Origin: a virus
Length of the DNA stretch: 35,308 bases
Direction: 5' to 3' (one strand)
IMG/VR virus record: IMGVR_UViG_3300025897_000032
Span: 1-35,308 of that record
Below, one piece after another: positions 7,737 through 16,562 of this stretch. The notes beneath the pieces are model-generated. The model searched no databases. It was given only the letters and a program-made list of their open reading frames with translations, and had not been told where the DNA came from. Every line of letters starts with the position of its first letter. The first letter of the stretch is position 1. The position numbers and the translations under genes were made by a program.

Positions 7737-9426
7737 ACCATTAAAGATTTTTGTAGGGTATGATAGTAGAGAAGATATAGCTTATGAAGTTTGTAAACAA
7801 AGTATACTACAAACAGCATCTGTACCTGTAGAAATTATTCCGTTAAAATTAGATAAGTTACGTAGTCAAAATTGGTACTGGCGTGAAGAAGATAAACTTG
7901 GTTCTACTGAGTTTACGTTTAGTAGATTTATGGTACCATTCTTAACAGACTATAGTGGGTGGGCGTTGTTTATTGATTGTGATTTTGTATTTAAAGAAGA
8001 CGTTGCAAAATTATTTTCTCTTGCTAATAACAAGTATGCAGTAATGTGTGCCCATCATGATTATACTCCTCGAGAAGGTGAAAAAATGGACGGACAAGCC
8101 CAGTTACCTTATCCAAGAAAAAATTGGTCAAGTATGGTACTTTGGAATTGTGGACATAAATCAAATAAAGCAGTAACACTAGACTTAATTAATCATAAAG
8201 ATACTACTGGAGCATATCTACATAGATTCAGTTGGTTACCTGATAATCTTGTAGGACAAGTGACACACGAATGGAATTGGTTAGTAGGTTGGTATAAACA
8301 GCCTGCAGACGGAATCCCCAAAGCACTACATTATACTGAAGGCGGTCCCTGGTTTGATCATATGAAAGATTGTGAATATGCATTAGATTGGGTAAGTGTG
8401 CAAGCAGATTATTTAGATACCCTTGTTAAGAAATTAGAAAAAAAAGAAGAGCGAAGAGGATTACAAAAAGTTGGCGTTGAAGATTTAACCCTTAGTTCTC
8501 ATGCTAAAAAATTACTAGAATATACTTTACAGGAATTAGTAGATCCTAGTGAAATAGTATACAAAGAAACTAAGTCTAACATACAAAGACTAAAGGAGGA
8601 TGCAATGGGAATTAAAGTTGCAGCAATTAACATGCCTGATTTTAATAAATTAGGCGTAAAGTCGAAAGGGTTAGCATATGATCCTTTCTGCGAAGACTTT
8701 ATACTAGGCAGTGGAGGTGTATTAAGTGATTTTGATAGAGAATCAAAAACTCAAAATGCTCTAGTTATTAGAGGCTTAGGAGGCGGTGGACAAAAAGCAA
8801 TTAAGTTTTGTCGAGAAAATAGTAGAGACTTTTATGCTATAGATACAGGATATATGCAACCTGTATGGACTACAAGAAAAGACTATCACAGAGTTACAAA
8901 AAATAATTTACAAAATTTAGGACCAATTATAGAACGTCCTGATGATAGATTATCTAGACTTGGCTGGCGTCCTAGCAAATTTAAACGAGGAAGTTATATT
9001 TTAATTTGTCCTCCTAGTGCAAAAGTAATGAAGTTTTATGGAAAAGATGTTGATGAATGGATGAGCTTTACATTAGAAGAACTTAAAAAACATACTGATA
9101 GAGAAATTAAAGTAAGACTAAAACCTTCTAGAAGAGAACGAGTAACACAAAATACTATATGGGACGCACTACAAGAAGCACATTGTCTTGTTACGTTTAA
9201 CAGTATTGCTGCTACAGAAGCATTATTAGTCGGAACACCGGCTATTGCATTAGCACCCAACGCTGCTAGTTTATTATGTAATAATAGTCTTGACGCAGTT
9301 GAAAATTTAAATCGTCCAAGTTTAGATGAAGTACATGCATTTGCTAGGCATTTATCTTACTGTCAATTTACTCCTAATGAATTACGTTCTGGGTATGCTT
9401 GGAGCATAGTCAATGAAGGTAGTTAG
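7693..9426 (+). CDS. Two-domain glycosyltransferase (DxD type plus capsule-synthase-like C-terminus)
   Basis: This 577-residue protein has an N-terminal glycosyltransferase of GT8-like type (residues 17-250; KIFVGYDSRED, then LFIDCDFVF at 92-100 with a DxD motif, later HEWNWLVGWY). A linker follows, then a domain from about 305 on. Its end (CLVTFNSIAATEALLVGTPA to FTPNELRSGYAW) resembles the proteins at 9413 and 11171 and capsule-synthase-like enzymes. The start is uncertain: ATG 7693 has no ribosome site, whereas TTG 7720 has GGAGG 5 nt upstream and would shorten the protein by nine residues. It overlaps the preceding gene. Confidence 0.75.
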   Translation: MGRNVWRKILNEEIKPLKIFVGYDSREDIAYEVCKQSILQTASVPVEIIPLKLDKLRSQNWYWREEDKLGSTEFTFSRFMVPFLTDYSGWALFIDCDFVFKEDVAKLFSLANNKYAVMCAHHDYTPREGEKMDGQAQLPYPRKNWSSMVLWNCGHKSNKAVTLDLINHKDTTGAYLHRFSWLPDNLVGQVTHEWNWLVGWYKQPADGIPKALHYTEGGPWFDHMKDCEYALDWVSVQADYLDTLVKKLEKKEERRGLQKVGVEDLTLSSHAKKLLEYTLQELVDPSEIVYKETKSNIQRLKEDAMGIKVAAINMPDFNKLGVKSKGLAYDPFCEDFILGSGGVLSDFDRESKTQNALVIRGLGGGGQKAIKFCRENSRDFYAIDTGYMQPVWTTRKDYHRVTKNNLQNLGPIIERPDDRLSRLGWRPSKFKRGSYILICPPSAKVMKFYGKDVDEWMSFTLEELKKHTDREIKVRLKPSRRERVTQNTIWDALQEAHCLVTFNSIAATEALLVGTPAIALAPNAASLLCNNSLDAVENLNRPSLDEVHAFARHLSYCQFTPNELRSGYAWSIVNEGS

Positions 9427-10342
9427 TTATTTAAAATCTGTTCCAGGCAAGAACATTAACCCTCAAAAAGAACAACTATTGTTTGACTTTGCTGAAGGAG
9501 TGCGACAAGCAGGCGACAACGGAATCGTACATACAGAAGAAAACTTGATAGAATGTGATGCCGGCATGATACAAGGTTGGGTATATGATAAAATTACAAC
9601 ACCACATTTAAGACTTCGAAACAATGTAATTAGAACCCAAAAAGAATACGGCAAGCATACAATTACTGCTGACGCTAACCTTTTCTTATTTCATGATCCA
9701 AAGAATACTAAAGGTTATTTACGATATAGTTTTGACGGTATATTTCCAACAACAGGAAATTACTGTGATACAACAATAAATGAAAAACGGTGGCGTAATA
9801 TTTCTAAGACATTAGGGTTACCATTATCTGATTATACTAACTACGGTAATCATATTGTATTAATGTGTCAAAGACAAGGCGGTTGGAGTATGAAAGGCTA
9901 TGATGTTGTTCAATGGATGCAAGATACTATTAGACTTATCCAATCTCATACTAATAGAAAAATTATTATAAGAAGTCATCCTGGAGACAAACTAGCTGTA
10001 GATTACCTAGCAAAAAGACCAGGACACCCACTAGAACACTTTGCTAACGTAGAACTAAGTCCTCCAGGACGTACCTTAGATGAGGATTTAAAAGGTGCGT
10101 GGGCAGTAGTTAACCATAATAGTAGTGCAGCAGTTGGTCCAATAATTAAAGGATATCATTGTTTTTTAACAGACCCAACTGACAGTCAATGTAGAGAAGT
10201 TGTAAATACAGACTTTAGTAAAATTGAACAACCAGATAGGTTTGATAGACAGCAATGGCTTAAAAGAATTAGTATGTTTCATTGGTCTTTTGAAGAATTA
10301 AGATCCGGAGCATGCTGGAAACATATGAGGGAATTTATATAA
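9413..10342 (+). CDS. Capsule-synthase-like glycosyltransferase paralogue
   Basis: This 309-residue protein overlaps the previous gene by 14 bp. Its second half matches the C-terminal domain of its neighbours: an arginine strand followed by SHPGDK (RKIIIRSHPGDK), WAVVNHNSSAAVGPIIKGYH, IEQPDRFDRQQWL and WSFEELRSGACW. The His-Pro in the strand and the Asn-Ser-Ser loop look like catalytic or nucleotide-sugar-binding elements of the capsule polysaccharide synthesis fold. It has no DxD motif of the GT-A type. It probably acts on a host or virion glycan. Confidence 0.65.
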   Translation: MKVVSYLKSVPGKNINPQKEQLLFDFAEGVRQAGDNGIVHTEENLIECDAGMIQGWVYDKITTPHLRLRNNVIRTQKEYGKHTITADANLFLFHDPKNTKGYLRYSFDGIFPTTGNYCDTTINEKRWRNISKTLGLPLSDYTNYGNHIVLMCQRQGGWSMKGYDVVQWMQDTIRLIQSHTNRKIIIRSHPGDKLAVDYLAKRPGHPLEHFANVELSPPGRTLDEDLKGAWAVVNHNSSAAVGPIIKGYHCFLTDPTDSQCREVVNTDFSKIEQPDRFDRQQWLKRISMFHWSFEELRSGACWKHMREFI

Positions 10343-11181
10343 TGGAAATTTTAGTATTAACAACATTTCACCAACCAGGCTTAGAAAAATATGGTCAACG
10401 GTTTTTAGATAGCTTTGCACAACAAGTTGATAAACGCATTAAGTTAATTGTGTATGCAGAAAATTGCAACCCAACTAACCCTGATCCAAGTCAAATACAA
10501 ATTTTAGATACATTTGAAGCATTGCCTGATCTTAATAGATTTAAAGCAACCTGGGGAGATATTCCAAAAGCAAATGGAAAGTGTCCGTGGCCAGAGCGTA
10601 GACCACGCGATTATCATAAAGAATTTAAGTGGGACGCTGTACGCTTTGCTAACAAAACATATGCTGTGTATGACGCTGTAAGACGCTCTAAGGACTGGTG
10701 TATATGGATGGATGCCGATACGTTTATTCATAGTCCGTGGAGTTACGAACAGTTTGCAGAATTACTACCAAACGATAAATGGATTACATATGTTGGTAGA
10801 GGCAAAGGCTCAGCAACATGGCCCGAATGTGGGTTTTACGGACTTAATGTAAACAATAAAGTATGTAAAAAATTTATGACAGAATTTGAACGAGTATATG
10901 AAGAAGCAGAAAACGGAATCTTTTTATTAGACGAATGGCATGATAGTTTTGTTTTTGGTGATATTTTAAATAAAATGAAAGTTGAAAATCCAAACGTATT
11001 AGACTATACTGAAGATATGATACTAAAAGGCGCAGTAACAGGCGGCGGAGGACATCCATTAATTAACTGTGAATTGGGTAGATGGATGGATCATCTTAAA
11101 GGAGCTCGCAAAGACACAGGAAAAAGTTTAACAAAAGACTTAGTGCAACAAAGGAATGAAACATACTGGAATGAAGTTTAG
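10342..11181 (+). CDS. Putative glycosyltransferase with DAD motif
   Basis: This 279-residue protein starts at ATG 10342, overlapping the previous stop as TAATG. ILVLTTFHQPG at the N-terminus and WCIWMDADTFIHSPW at about residues 119-133 suggest a GT-A fold with a metal-binding Asp-Ala-Asp. Later GFYGLNVNNK, DEWHDSFVFGDIL and GGGGHPLINCELG look like acceptor-binding parts. It lies between two capsule-synthase-like proteins. The donor and acceptor are unknown. Confidence 0.65.
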   Translation: MEILVLTTFHQPGLEKYGQRFLDSFAQQVDKRIKLIVYAENCNPTNPDPSQIQILDTFEALPDLNRFKATWGDIPKANGKCPWPERRPRDYHKEFKWDAVRFANKTYAVYDAVRRSKDWCIWMDADTFIHSPWSYEQFAELLPNDKWITYVGRGKGSATWPECGFYGLNVNNKVCKKFMTEFERVYEEAENGIFLLDEWHDSFVFGDILNKMKVENPNVLDYTEDMILKGAVTGGGGHPLINCELGRWMDHLKGARKDTGKSLTKDLVQQRNETYWNEV

Positions 11182-12013
11182 TTTATGGACAGATTATGGT
11201 GCAGGTAATAGTCGACCTATTTTTGATGCTTTTGCTGCTGGTTGTATACATTACGGGATTGATGTTGTGTATAATGATCCTAGTGCCGATGTTAATGTTA
11301 TCTGGAGCATATTGTTTAATGGTAGAATGGCGCCTAATCAAAGTGTCTGGGATCAATCCAAACCCACCATCGTACTTGAAGTAGGCGGCATTAATCGTGG
11401 CACTACGTGGAAGGTGGGATTAAATGGTATCAATCGTGATGCTTACTTTGGTGATACTGGTAATGATGATAGTCGTGCTAGGTTACTTGGACTTAATTTA
11501 AAACCTTGGAATAAAGAAGGTAAACATATTCTATTATGCGGACAGCATGATAAAAGTTTGCAATGGCGTAACATGCCACCCATGAGTAACTGGTTTTTAA
11601 ATACGTACGATGAAATACGTAAACATACAGATCGTCCTATAATCTTTAGACCACATCCACGATGTAGACTAGAACACATAGAACGAGGGTTACGTTATGT
11701 AGAAAGACAGGAGCCAAACCACATTGCAAATACTTACGATGATTTTGATATGGGCTTTGATAATGTGTGGGCTACTATCAGTTACAGCTCTAATCCGGGG
11801 ATTCACTCGTGTATCAATGGTATTCCAGCTTTTGTTAGCCCCTCTAGCCTTGCTTATAATGTTGCTAACGACATAGACTTTTTACACAATATTGAACAAC
11901 CTTTAACGCCAGATAGAACACAATGGCTTAACGACTACGCACATACCGAATGGACAGTTGAAGAAATTTCTCAAGGATTACCACTTAAACACTTGACTTC
12001 TAAGCTAATTTAA
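11171..12013 (+). CDS. Capsule-synthase-like glycosyltransferase paralogue
   Basis: This protein is about 280 residues from ATG 11171; an in-frame ATG at 11156 is possible, and neither has a well-placed ribosome site. RPIIFRPHPRCRLEH, WATISYSSNPGIHSCINGIPAF, IEQPLTPDRTQWLNDYAH and WTVEEISQGLPLKHL parallel the proteins at 9413 and 7693, so three copies of this domain lie within 4.5 kb. Codons here look somewhat less AT-rich than in the neighbouring genes. The end contains the promoter of the next gene. Confidence 0.65.
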   Translation: MKFSLWTDYGAGNSRPIFDAFAAGCIHYGIDVVYNDPSADVNVIWSILFNGRMAPNQSVWDQSKPTIVLEVGGINRGTTWKVGLNGINRDAYFGDTGNDDSRARLLGLNLKPWNKEGKHILLCGQHDKSLQWRNMPPMSNWFLNTYDEIRKHTDRPIIFRPHPRCRLEHIERGLRYVERQEPNHIANTYDDFDMGFDNVWATISYSSNPGIHSCINGIPAFVSPSSLAYNVANDIDFLHNIEQPLTPDRTQWLNDYAHTEWTVEEISQGLPLKHLTSKLI

Positions 12014-12021
12014 GTTATAAT
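11993..12021 (+). promoter_or_regulatory. Strong sigma70-type promoter, leaderless start
   Basis: TTGACT (11993-11998), 17 bp, TATAAT (12016-12021). The -10 box ends 6 nt before ATG 12028, so the expected start point is at the ATG itself. The promoter overlaps the end of the preceding gene. Confidence 0.75.
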
Positions 12022-12027
12022 ACTATT

Positions 12028-13242
12028 ATGAATACAGAAACTATTGAAGATTGTCTTGAACTTTTAGTCGGTTTGCAGAATGCACCGACCGGACAGTTTG
12101 TTGTAAGAACTGAAGATTATAATATTCTAACAAGCATAGGTAGGCAAGTTGTTAGAGGAATTGGATTAACTGATAGACAATACGAATTAGTTAAGACAAA
12201 ACTTTTAACTTATAGCGACATGTTTGAACACGATTTATCTAAGTCGTTAGATTCTTTACGTATTCCATTAAGACATCTTAATAGAGAAAAAACAATTAAA
12301 TTAGTTAATTATGGTCAAGATAACGAATTATATATTGCAGTAAAATTTATATTTCATAAAAGGCATTTAACTGCTATTGAAAAAGCAAAGACTGGGATAA
12401 TTGGACATCTTTATGATAGTAAACAAAAAGTACATTATTTTCCGTTTACTGAAAAAAACACATATCAAATAATAAAACATTTTAAGAATAATAATTTTAA
12501 TATTGAACACGAGTTGTTATCTTATTTTGAAAAGGTAGAAACAATGAATAACAATAAAGAAGATTACATACCAGGCATTTATTCTTTTAAACTAAAAAAT
12601 TTATCTGATCGAACAATTAATTTTATGATTTCATCAATTGGCGAACCATCAAAAGATAATTTAGCAATATATAATGATCGTAAAGATCAACTAGGACTAC
12701 ACTATTTTGATCAGCAAGAGTTAGAAGATAGTTTAAATAGTTTAACCATATTAAGTAAAAAAATTGTAACAAGAGAAGAATATAATGTAATAGTTCCCCC
12801 AAACATATATCCAATTGAACGGGTGCTAGAAAGTTTATTAGAATTAAATAGGTTTCCAATACTTGTTATATTGCCAACCGAAAACCCATTAGATAATTTA
12901 ATAAAACTGCACAAAGGCTTAACTAATATCATATTTGAACAAGATATGAGTGTATTGTTTAGGGTAGATAATGATAAAGATACAGGAAAACATTTTAACG
13001 ATTATATAAGATTAAACAAATTAAATAATCCACTTGACAAAAATACAAAAGTAGTGTATATTAATAGCAGTAAGTTTCCTAAACCGTTACTTAAAAGTGA
13101 ATGGAAACCTAATGCAGTTTTGACTATTAGCAGTCAAAGGATGAATACTAAGGTTAGTGATTATGTTAAACCGCTAGATTTAGTTATTCATTATGATACT
13201 GACATTAGTCCGTTTCACCGTGTAAAGGCACAAACTTTATAA
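12028..13242 (+). CDS. Unknown 404-residue protein upstream of uvsW
   Basis: I do not recognise this family. The protein is long and mixed alpha/beta, with no Walker A motif or membrane segment. The N-terminus (DCLELLVGLQNAPTGQFVVR, RQVVRGIGLTDRQYELVKTKL) looks like a helical module; the C-terminal half (NIYPIERVLESLL, PILVILPTENPL, TKVVYINSSKFPKPLL, VLTISSQRMNTKVSDYVKPL, VIHYDTDISPF) resembles a Rossmann-like or helicase-like fold. It has its own strong, apparently leaderless promoter and ends 1 bp before uvsW. A replication or recombination role is inferred from context only. Confidence 0.7.
   Translation: MNTETIEDCLELLVGLQNAPTGQFVVRTEDYNILTSIGRQVVRGIGLTDRQYELVKTKLLTYSDMFEHDLSKSLDSLRIPLRHLNREKTIKLVNYGQDNELYIAVKFIFHKRHLTAIEKAKTGIIGHLYDSKQKVHYFPFTEKNTYQIIKHFKNNNFNIEHELLSYFEKVETMNNNKEDYIPGIYSFKLKNLSDRTINFMISSIGEPSKDNLAIYNDRKDQLGLHYFDQQELEDSLNSLTILSKKIVTREEYNVIVPPNIYPIERVLESLLELNRFPILVILPTENPLDNLIKLHKGLTNIIFEQDMSVLFRVDNDKDTGKHFNDYIRLNKLNNPLDKNTKVVYINSSKFPKPLLKSEWKPNAVLTISSQRMNTKVSDYVKPLDLVIHYDTDISPFHRVKAQTL
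13034..13062 (+). promoter_or_regulatory. Candidate internal promoter ahead of uvsW
   Basis: TTGACA (13034-13039), 17 bp, TATATT (13057-13062), inside the 3' part of the preceding gene and about 180 bp before uvsW. AT-rich coding sequence can give such matches by chance. Confidence 0.35.
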
Positions 13243-13243
13243 T

Positions 13244-14701
13244 ATGACAACATGCAGATTAATAATTGAAGACGAAGTAAACATTAAGATAGAAGGTCTT
13301 GAAGTCGACGTACGAAGAAAACTTGCAAACGCACTAAAGTTTGAAGTACCGTATGCACGATATATGCCACAGTATAAACTAGGACGCTGGGATGGTAAAG
13401 TGGCATTCTTTGGTATTGGCGGTACAGGTTATGTTAATCATCTTAATGTAGTACAAGATGTTCTTGCAAAAAATAATGTAGAAATCGTTGATATTGACGA
13501 TCGCAGACAAAAAATACAACTAGACTTTGAACCTATTACAGAAACCTTTTGGGGCAACAAAACATGGCCTAAAGATCATCCTGCTGAAGGTGAGCCTATT
13601 GTGTTACGTGATTATCAAGTTGAAGTAATTAATAATTTTCTATCAAATCCCCAATCATTACAAGAGGTTGCAACTGGTGCTGGTAAAACTATCATCACAG
13701 CAACTCTGTCTAAACTTACAGAAAAATACGGGCGTAGCCTTGTAGTAGTTCCAAACAAGAGTCTAGTAACGCAGACTGAAGAGGACTATGTTAACTGTGG
13801 ATTAGATGTAGGAGTATACTTTGGAGATAGAAAAGAGCTAGGTAAGACTCATACTATTTGTACTTGGCAAAGTTTAAATATACTTGACAAGAAAACAAAA
13901 GACGGATCCGCAGTATTGAGTCTTGCAGAGTTTTTAGAAGGTGTAAGCACAATTATTATTGACGAAGTACATCAAGCAAAAGCAGAAGTACTTAAAAACT
14001 TGTTAACACGTAATCTACGTAATGCTCCAATTCGTTGGGGTCTTACTGGTACTGTACCTAAAGAAAAATTTGAGTTTGAAAGTATACATGCAAGTTTAGG
14101 ACCAGTTATTGGTAATATTAGTGCTAAAGAATTACAAGACAAAGGTGTACTATCAAACTGTCATGTTAATGTTGTACAATTAATTGATACACAGGCACAT
14201 AGCGATTATCAATCAGAATTAAAATATCTCGTAACAAACAAAGCTCGTATTGAATATATGGCTAGTTTGTTAAACAATGTATCACAATCAGGCAATACTC
14301 TAATCCTAGTAGATAGGATTAGTGCAGGCGAAATGTTAGCAGAACTAATACCTAATAGCACTTTTGTAAGCGGAAGTGTAAAAGTAAAAGACCGCAAGGA
14401 AACATATGACACAATACGTGAAGGAACTAATGAAGTCATTATCGCAACATACGGAGTTGCGGCAGTGGGCCTTAATATACCTAGGATTTTTAATCTTGTA
14501 CTCATTGAACCTGGAAAATCTTTTGTTCGGGTAATTCAATCTATCGGTAGAGGCGTAAGAAAGGCAAAAGATAAAGACTTCGTGCAAATTTGGGATATCA
14601 CTTCAACGTGCAAATATGCAAAGAGACATTTAACTCAACGTAAGAAATTTTATAAAGAAGCAGAATACCCTTTCACTATTGAAAAAGTAGACTGGAATTA
14701 A
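13244..14701 (+). CDS. uvsW: UvsW, SF2 helicase
   Basis: This 485-residue protein is a superfamily 2 helicase; T4 UvsW unwinds R-loops and branched DNA and moves replication from origin-dependent to recombination-dependent mode. An N-terminal phage-type domain (about residues 1-115; PQYKLGRWDGKVAFF) is followed by RDYQ at 122-125, Walker A ATGAGKT at 143-149, DEVH at 240-243, the SAT-like GLTGT, and motifs V-VI (GVAAVGLNIP, QSIGRGVRKA). It is shorter than T4 UvsW (587 residues). It is tightly linked to the unknown gene upstream. Confidence 0.92.
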   Translation: MTTCRLIIEDEVNIKIEGLEVDVRRKLANALKFEVPYARYMPQYKLGRWDGKVAFFGIGGTGYVNHLNVVQDVLAKNNVEIVDIDDRRQKIQLDFEPITETFWGNKTWPKDHPAEGEPIVLRDYQVEVINNFLSNPQSLQEVATGAGKTIITATLSKLTEKYGRSLVVVPNKSLVTQTEEDYVNCGLDVGVYFGDRKELGKTHTICTWQSLNILDKKTKDGSAVLSLAEFLEGVSTIIIDEVHQAKAEVLKNLLTRNLRNAPIRWGLTGTVPKEKFEFESIHASLGPVIGNISAKELQDKGVLSNCHVNVVQLIDTQAHSDYQSELKYLVTNKARIEYMASLLNNVSQSGNTLILVDRISAGEMLAELIPNSTFVSGSVKVKDRKETYDTIREGTNEVIIATYGVAAVGLNIPRIFNLVLIEPGKSFVRVIQSIGRGVRKAKDKDFVQIWDITSTCKYAKRHLTQRKKFYKEAEYPFTIEKVDWN

Positions 14702-14713
14702 AAGGAATAATAT

Positions 14714-15220
14714 ATGAGAATATTAACATTAGAGGATAAGTGTTTTCCATTAACAAACTTACCCGATGAACTTGAAGATGATATAAGGTTTGCAGTACTA
14801 GATAATAGTGATCCAAAAGATCCTGATTTCTTTTTTATACCTTTAATTTTCTTAGAAAGTTTTAATGCACCAGCAATGGTTTTAGAAATTAACGGAAAAG
14901 AAATTATGATGCCATTAGATTGGTCTATAGCAGTAGGCGATAGTACCAGCGGTAATGATTTAGAAGTGCTTCCGTTAACAAGTATAAACAATCGAGGATT
15001 TGAAGCATTTCTTTTTAATCCGTTATCAAGTTATAAAATTGACTATGGAGAAATAAAAATTATTAATTTTTATAACGATGTAAAATGGTATTTTCCTAAA
15101 GTAAAAAACGGACAGTTATTAGCAGTACCAATTACCGACGGACCTAAACCGCTATGTGCATATTTCATTAAAGAAATATCACGACAATCAGAATTAATAG
15201 ATTATGGACTAATATTATAA
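14714..15220 (+). CDS. Conserved-looking phage protein, function unknown
   Basis: This 168-residue protein follows uvsW by 12 bp with AAGGA upstream of its ATG. It is mostly beta-rich with PDFFFIPLIFLESFNAPAM, MPLDWSIAVGDSTSGNDLEV and YFPKVKNGQLLAVPITDGPKP; no catalytic motif is obvious. The fold could be a small regulatory or virion-related domain. I cannot assign a function. Confidence 0.7.
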   Translation: MRILTLEDKCFPLTNLPDELEDDIRFAVLDNSDPKDPDFFFIPLIFLESFNAPAMVLEINGKEIMMPLDWSIAVGDSTSGNDLEVLPLTSINNRGFEAFLFNPLSSYKIDYGEIKIINFYNDVKWYFPKVKNGQLLAVPITDGPKPLCAYFIKEISRQSELIDYGLIL

Positions 15221-15232
15221 AGGAGGTTATCC

Positions 15233-15589
15233 ATGGGAATTAAAGCAGGTAAAGTATGGGGTGGAACAGAACTAATACATGCTAATGGTGTATTAGAATT
15301 TCATCGTATTGAATTTAATGCGGGGTTTAAATGTTCAGAACATGAGCACCAATTTAAATGGAATGGATTCTTTGTTGAATCGGGCAAGATGCTTGTTCGA
15401 GTTTGGCAAGATGACCAAGATGGACTCGTTGATGAGACTATTTTGGAAGCAGGGGATTTTACTCAGGTTAAGCCTGGTAAGATCCATCAGTTTGAAGGAC
15501 TTGAAGATGGAGTTGCCTTTGAACTTTATTGGGCAGAATTCAACCACAATGACATTGTGCGTAGAACTGTCGGAACAAAAGTAAAATAA
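15233..15589 (+). CDS. Cupin-domain protein
   Basis: This 118-residue single-domain cupin has conserved metal-binding elements CSEHEHQFKWNGFFVESGKM (His-x-His at about 37-39, later Glu) and GDFTQVKPGKIHQFEGL (His near 84). AAGGAGG precedes the ATG with good spacing. Small cupins bind metal and sugars or small acids; with sugar genes on both sides, an epimerase or sugar-binding role is plausible but not shown. It lies 11 bp before the transporter gene. Confidence 0.75.
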   Translation: MGIKAGKVWGGTELIHANGVLEFHRIEFNAGFKCSEHEHQFKWNGFFVESGKMLVRVWQDDQDGLVDETILEAGDFTQVKPGKIHQFEGLEDGVAFELYWAEFNHNDIVRRTVGTKVK

Positions 15590-15600
15590 CAGGAGAAGAT

Positions 15601-16281
15601 ATGTTAACAAAACTTTTAGAAGGTGTAGATAGAGCACTAGCCACTAAACTAGTAATCTTACACACACTAGTAATTGCAGTTAGTAATTACTTAGTGACAA
15701 TTAGGTTTGATTTATTTCCAGGTGCAGAGTTGCCTTTATTTGGATCATTCCCACTAGCAGCGGCGGCGTTTACATTTCCGATCGTTGTTGTAGCAACTGA
15801 CTTGACAGTACGTCTTGTTGGTAAAGAAGCAGGTAGAGCCGTTGTAGCAATGGCAATTATTCCTGCTATTGTAGCGTCAGTATTAGTACTATTAGCACTA
15901 GGTGACGAACATGCATACAGAGTAGGTCTAGCCTCTGGTACAGCATACGCAATTGGTACAATGCTTGATGTTTATGTGTTCCAACACATTAGAGAAAAAT
16001 ATACACAAGCATGGTGGGCGGCACCAGCAATTAGTACAGTTGTTGCTAACGTCATTGATACGTATGCGTTTTTCTACACAGCGTTTTACCCAGCGCCGTG
16101 GGTAGCAGATGTAGCGTTCAATAATACCTTAACAAAAATTGTTATTGGTTTAATTGTATTCCTACCAGCATACGGCTTGTTACTTTCATTTTTGAAAAAC
16201 AAGTTTGGTGTAGATGCTTTAGTACTTAAAGACGATGTAAAGCCTAAGAAGAAGGCAACTAAGTCTAAGAAAAAGGCATAA
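15601..16281 (+). CDS. yhhQ: Queuosine precursor transporter, YhhQ/VUT family
   Basis: This 226-residue inner-membrane protein has about six hydrophobic segments. It carries family features AFTFPIVVVATDLTVRLVGKE and RVGLASGTAYAIGTMLDVYV (residues about 105-125). YhhQ proteins import preQ0 or preQ1, 7-deazaguanine precursors used in tRNA queuosine or, in some phages, DNA modification. The end is a lysine-rich tail (KPKKKATKSKKKA). An AGGAGA site precedes the ATG. A QueC-like enzyme is encoded at 23387, so the phage may supply this pathway at two points. Confidence 0.85.
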   Translation: MLTKLLEGVDRALATKLVILHTLVIAVSNYLVTIRFDLFPGAELPLFGSFPLAAAAFTFPIVVVATDLTVRLVGKEAGRAVVAMAIIPAIVASVLVLLALGDEHAYRVGLASGTAYAIGTMLDVYVFQHIREKYTQAWWAAPAISTVVANVIDTYAFFYTAFYPAPWVADVAFNNTLTKIVIGLIVFLPAYGLLLSFLKNKFGVDALVLKDDVKPKKKATKSKKKA

Positions 16282-16285
16282 ATGA

Positions 16286-16307
16286 GTTGGGTAAATTAAT
16301 ACCCAAC
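16286..16307 (+). promoter_or_regulatory. Hairpin over a TTG start codon
   Basis: GTTGGGTA (16286-16293), loop AATTAA, TACCCAAC (16300-16307): an 8-bp perfect stem whose left arm contains the TTG start at 16287. Ribosomes finishing the transporter gene (stop 16279-16281) would open it, which suggests translational coupling. Confidence 0.45.
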
Positions 16308-16562
16308 CAACCACTGATATACGAGCGGGCCAACGGTGTTGTGTTCGCTCGTTATCGTGATCCGCCACATAATACAATACCTCGTTGGATAATAGGTGGC
16401 GATCCAGACGAAGTTTCTAGGGCACAAGGTAACTTGTTTTCACATGCTGAATGGCAAAATATGTTACATATTGCTAAACATAATAAGGCATTTAAAAAAC
16501 AACTTGACAGATTGTTAATAATGTATTATACTATAAAAGATGAACAAGAATTGTTAGAATAA
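16287..16562 (+). CDS. Small phage protein, function unknown
   Basis: This 91-residue protein probably starts at TTG 16287, because no in-frame ATG lies near and the conserved-looking sequence begins there (LIPNQPLIYERANGVVFARYRDPP, PRWIIGG). The N-terminal half is beta-rich; the C-terminal half is helical (SHAEWQNMLHIAKHNKAFKKQL). The start codon sits in a hairpin. It starts 5 bp after the transporter stop. No function is known. Confidence 0.7.
   Translation: MGKLIPNQPLIYERANGVVFARYRDPPHNTIPRWIIGGDPDEVSRAQGNLFSHAEWQNMLHIAKHNKAFKKQLDRLLIMYYTIKDEQELLE
16504..16532 (+). promoter_or_regulatory. Candidate promoter inside the upstream gene
   Basis: TTGACA (16504-16509), 17 bp, TATACT (16527-16532), about 30 bp before the ATG at 16563. 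Good match to both boxes, but it lies in coding DNA. Confidence 0.5.

Noticed and set aside
15335-15637. 100-residue minus-strand frame opposite the cupin gene
   Set aside because: Shadow frame; the plus strand has conserved cupin His and Glu residues and a strong ribosome site.
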